From NCBI GenBank assembly GCA_023398105.1, contig JAEWST010000026.1, forward strand, positions 29,313 to 93,312: DNA of 64,000 bases, read 5' to 3'. The DNA is from Bacillota bacterium. GTDB taxonomy: Bacteria; Bacillota; Clostridia; Acetivibrionales; DSM-1351. The position numbers and the translations under genes are program-made. The notes beneath the pieces were generated by a model. That model was not told the DNA's origin, did not search any database, and worked only from the letters and a program-made list of their open reading frames with translations. Numbering within the stretch: position 1 is the stretch's first letter; each line of letters opens with the position of its first letter. Positions 62,062-64,000 of the stretch are shown here, one piece after another.

Positions 62062-64000
62062 ATGAATTTACACAAGAAATATAGAAAAATGTTAGCTTTA
62101 TTATTAGCAATAGCAATAACAGTATCGGGAGTAATGGTCAATTTTCCTGCGAAAGATGGGAAGGTTGTGCAGTTTGGGGGAGAGGTTGAGGCAGTTGCTA
62201 ATACATGGACACAAAAGGCAAGTGCTCCAGAGGCGCTGGCTGGTCATTCGGCAGTAGCAATAAATGGTAAAATGTATGTTTTTGGAGGTAATGGCAATAG
62301 CGCTTATAGTTCGAGTAGTTTATACGAATATAATCCAACTACAGATATATGGACTGAGAAATCTTCTTCTTCCGGACCAAGGGGTAGAAGAGACCATTCA
62401 GCAGTAGCAATAAACGGCAAAATGTATGTTTTTGGAGGTACGTATTATGATGGAATAAGTAAAAGTTTAGGAGATTTATGGGAATATAATCCTGTAACAG
62501 ATATATGGACTCAAAAATCAAACGGTCCAGCTAACAGTTTCGGACATCAAGCAGTAGCAATAGGCGGTAAAATGTATGTTGTTAGTTCCTCTTTAGATGG
62601 GGTATGGGAATATAGTCCAGCAACAGATGCATGGACTAAAAAGACTCAAGAAAGACCTGATAATACTTACCAATATGATGCAGTAGCAATAAACGATAAA
62701 ATGTATATTATGCAAGGTAGCTATCCTCTCATATTATGGATTTATAATCCACAAATAAATATATGGACTCAGAAAGACCTTGGGAACAGAGTCGTTATAG
62801 ATTATTCAGCAGTAGCCATAGATGGTAAAATGTATATGTATAGCGGGCAGTCCAATGGTAGAAGGTTGCGGGAATATGATCCTGTAACAGAAACATTGAT
62901 TTATAAAGAAGATGGTCCAATTAGCGTAATAAATCATTCAGCAGTAGAAATAGATGGTAAAATGTATATTTTTGGTGGACACGAAAACAATTATGTAAAT
63001 TATTTATGGGAATATGACTATAATTATACTCCCGCATTATCAGAAGTCTCACCACTGCAGGATAAGTCTTTTTCAGCGGCAGATACAAACTTTATTCCTC
63101 AGATATCAGTTTCTGATGCAGATAATGATACTTTAACCTGTAAATATTACATTGATTCAGAAACTACGCCAAGAGAAACTAAGACTATACCAAATACAAT
63201 GACAGCACAAACTGTAAGCTTTAGTGCATTAAATATGAGTACATTAAGCGAGGATATTCATACATTTAAATTTGAAGTTTCTGATACAAGAAGTACTGCA
63301 CCAGTAACCAAGACCGTAAGCTTCAAGGTAGATAAGACTGCTCCTACACTTGGAACAGTTACTAGAACATCTGCGATTAATAATATTACCATGTCAGGTT
63401 CAGCAACTGACAGTCTTGCAGGACTTAACGCAGTTCCTTACAGGTATACAATAGGTTCAGAGGTATCAACATGGAGGACAGGAACAACATATACTTCAAC
63501 GAGTAATTTATTACCAAATACTAAATATGCAGCTAAATTTGAGGCAAGAGATGCAGCTGGTAATATAGCCAGTCATTCTAATAACATATATACTAAGGCG
63601 GTTGTACCGACACTTACTGTAAACAATGCAACCTCATACACTCTTGATGCTACAACAACAGATAACAACCCTGAGTACACTCAGTATCAGATTAGTGTAA
63701 GCAATAATAATGAAACTAAATATGTAACCCAAGAAGGAACTGTAACAGCTACACCAGTATGGATAACATTGACTAATAAAGCGATAAAGGTTAAAGGTCT
63801 CAATCCAGATTCAGTATATACATTTTCTGCAAAAGCTATAAATGGAGATGGGGTAGAAACAGTTATGAGTTCTGAGGTAAGCGGTACAACCCTAGTTGCT
63901 CCTGCTGCTCCGCCTGCAAACATTATTGCAACTGCAACTGATAACACTATAAAATTAGCATGGGATGCTGTAAGCGGAGCTATCAGCTATGATATTGTTG
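62062..64000 (+). CDS. Secreted Kelch-repeat / fibronectin-type surface protein, incomplete
   Basis: 646 residues visible, still open at the window edge. Signal peptide about 1-26. Six Kelch-type repeats (about 45-330), each with HSAVAINGKMYVFGG and LWEYNP..DIWT-like blocks, form a probable propeller. Then Ig/cadherin-like and fibronectin III-like modules (about 335-646: DKTAPTLGTV, EARDAAGNIASHSNN, VKGLNPDSVYTFSAKAINGD). GGAGG before ATG. C-terminal domains, anchor or enzyme part are beyond the window. Confidence 0.88.
   Translation, partial: MNLHKKYRKMLALLLAIAITVSGVMVNFPAKDGKVVQFGGEVEAVANTWTQKASAPEALAGHSAVAINGKMYVFGGNGNSAYSSSSLYEYNPTTDIWTEKSSSSGPRGRRDHSAVAINGKMYVFGGTYYDGISKSLGDLWEYNPVTDIWTQKSNGPANSFGHQAVAIGGKMYVVSSSLDGVWEYSPATDAWTKKTQERPDNTYQYDAVAINDKMYIMQGSYPLILWIYNPQINIWTQKDLGNRVVIDYSAVAIDGKMYMYSGQSNGRRLREYDPVTETLIYKEDGPISVINHSAVEIDGKMYIFGGHENNYVNYLWEYDYNYTPALSEVSPLQDKSFSAADTNFIPQISVSDADNDTLTCKYYIDSETTPRETKTIPNTMTAQTVSFSALNMSTLSEDIHTFKFEVSDTRSTAPVTKTVSFKVDKTAPTLGTVTRTSAINNITMSGSATDSLAGLNAVPYRYTIGSEVSTWRTGTTYTSTSNLLPNTKYAAKFEARDAAGNIASHSNNIYTKAVVPTLTVNNATSYTLDATTTDNNPEYTQYQISVSNNNETKYVTQEGTVTATPVWITLTNKAIKVKGLNPDSVYTFSAKAINGDGVETVMSSEVSGTTLVAPAAPPANIIATATDNTIKLAWDAVSGAISYDIV

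Noticed and set aside
1..64000. CRISPR arrays, tRNA, rRNA, prophage or intact insertion sequences
   Set aside because: No regularly spaced direct repeats, no tRNA-like cloverleaf or rRNA segments, and no transposase or phage structural genes were seen.

Overview
The window looks like chromosomal DNA of a low-GC, endospore-forming, anaerobic, cellulosome-producing clostridium (Ruminiclostridium / Clostridium cellulovorans-like). The reasons are a sporulation cluster (yqfC-yqfD-phoH-yqfF), a ger germination operon, ferredoxin-linked 2-oxoacid oxidoreductase genes, two secreted proteins with type I dockerins, AT-rich intergenic DNA, strong AGGAGG-type ribosome sites and many TTG starts. Species cannot be fixed from the sequence alone. 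I saw no rRNA, tRNA, CRISPR array, prophage or intact transposase.

Layout. 1-10.8 kb: DUF881 protein and a PdaA-type deacetylase, then the conserved run yqfC-yqfD-phoH-yqfF-ybeY-dgkA-cdd-era-yqzL-recO (sporulation, ribosome maturation, lipid phosphate recycling, repair). 10.9-17.6 kb: cardiolipin synthase, a heterodimeric ABC exporter with one degenerate ATPase site, and a J-like coiled-coil protein. 17.6-24.5 kb: RlmI-like methyltransferase, DUF896, orphan CheW, YchF, a tiny Spo0E-like protein, an XRE regulator, a TM2 protein, a ferredoxin and TcdA. 24.6-28.5 kb: P-loop ATPase plus a four-subunit 2-oxoacid:ferredoxin oxidoreductase. 28.8-33.2 kb: ABC-2 transporter and M20 peptidase. 33.2-39.2 kb: type III glutamine synthetase, membrane transglutaminase, M24 peptidase and an orphan response regulator. 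39.4-43 kb: dockerin-bearing beta-helix protein followed by a VTC polyphosphate-polymerase-domain protein and a DUF4956 membrane protein. 43.3-46 kb: a quorum-sensing locus with AgrB, a receptor-like membrane protein lacking a kinase, and a 44-aa AgrD precursor. 46.2-51 kb: dockerin GH43 arabinanase-like enzyme, PdaB-like deacetylase, MFS transporter. 51.1-58.1 kb: large secreted Ig/ricin-type protein and a ger operon with an extra small membrane gene. 58.7-64 kb: secreted serpin, AraC/GyrI-like regulator, and a Kelch/fibronectin surface protein that runs off the end.

The intergenic DNA is unusually structured. At least three families of small dispersed palindromic elements recur outside genes: family 1 (ends ACTCAACTTTC / GAAAGTTGAGT, about 14 copies from fragments to 180 bp), family 2 (ends TTATAACG / CGTTATAA, 75-156 bp, with a CCCCCACTT/AAGTGG hairpin, 7 copies) and family 3 (ends TTATACTAAT / ATTAGTATAA, about 3 copies). 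They behave like MITE or palindrome-type non-autonomous elements.

The most novel-looking systems are the kinase-less Agr locus (44134-45903), the dockerin/beta-helix + VTC + DUF4956 cluster (39457-42860), and the repeat families.
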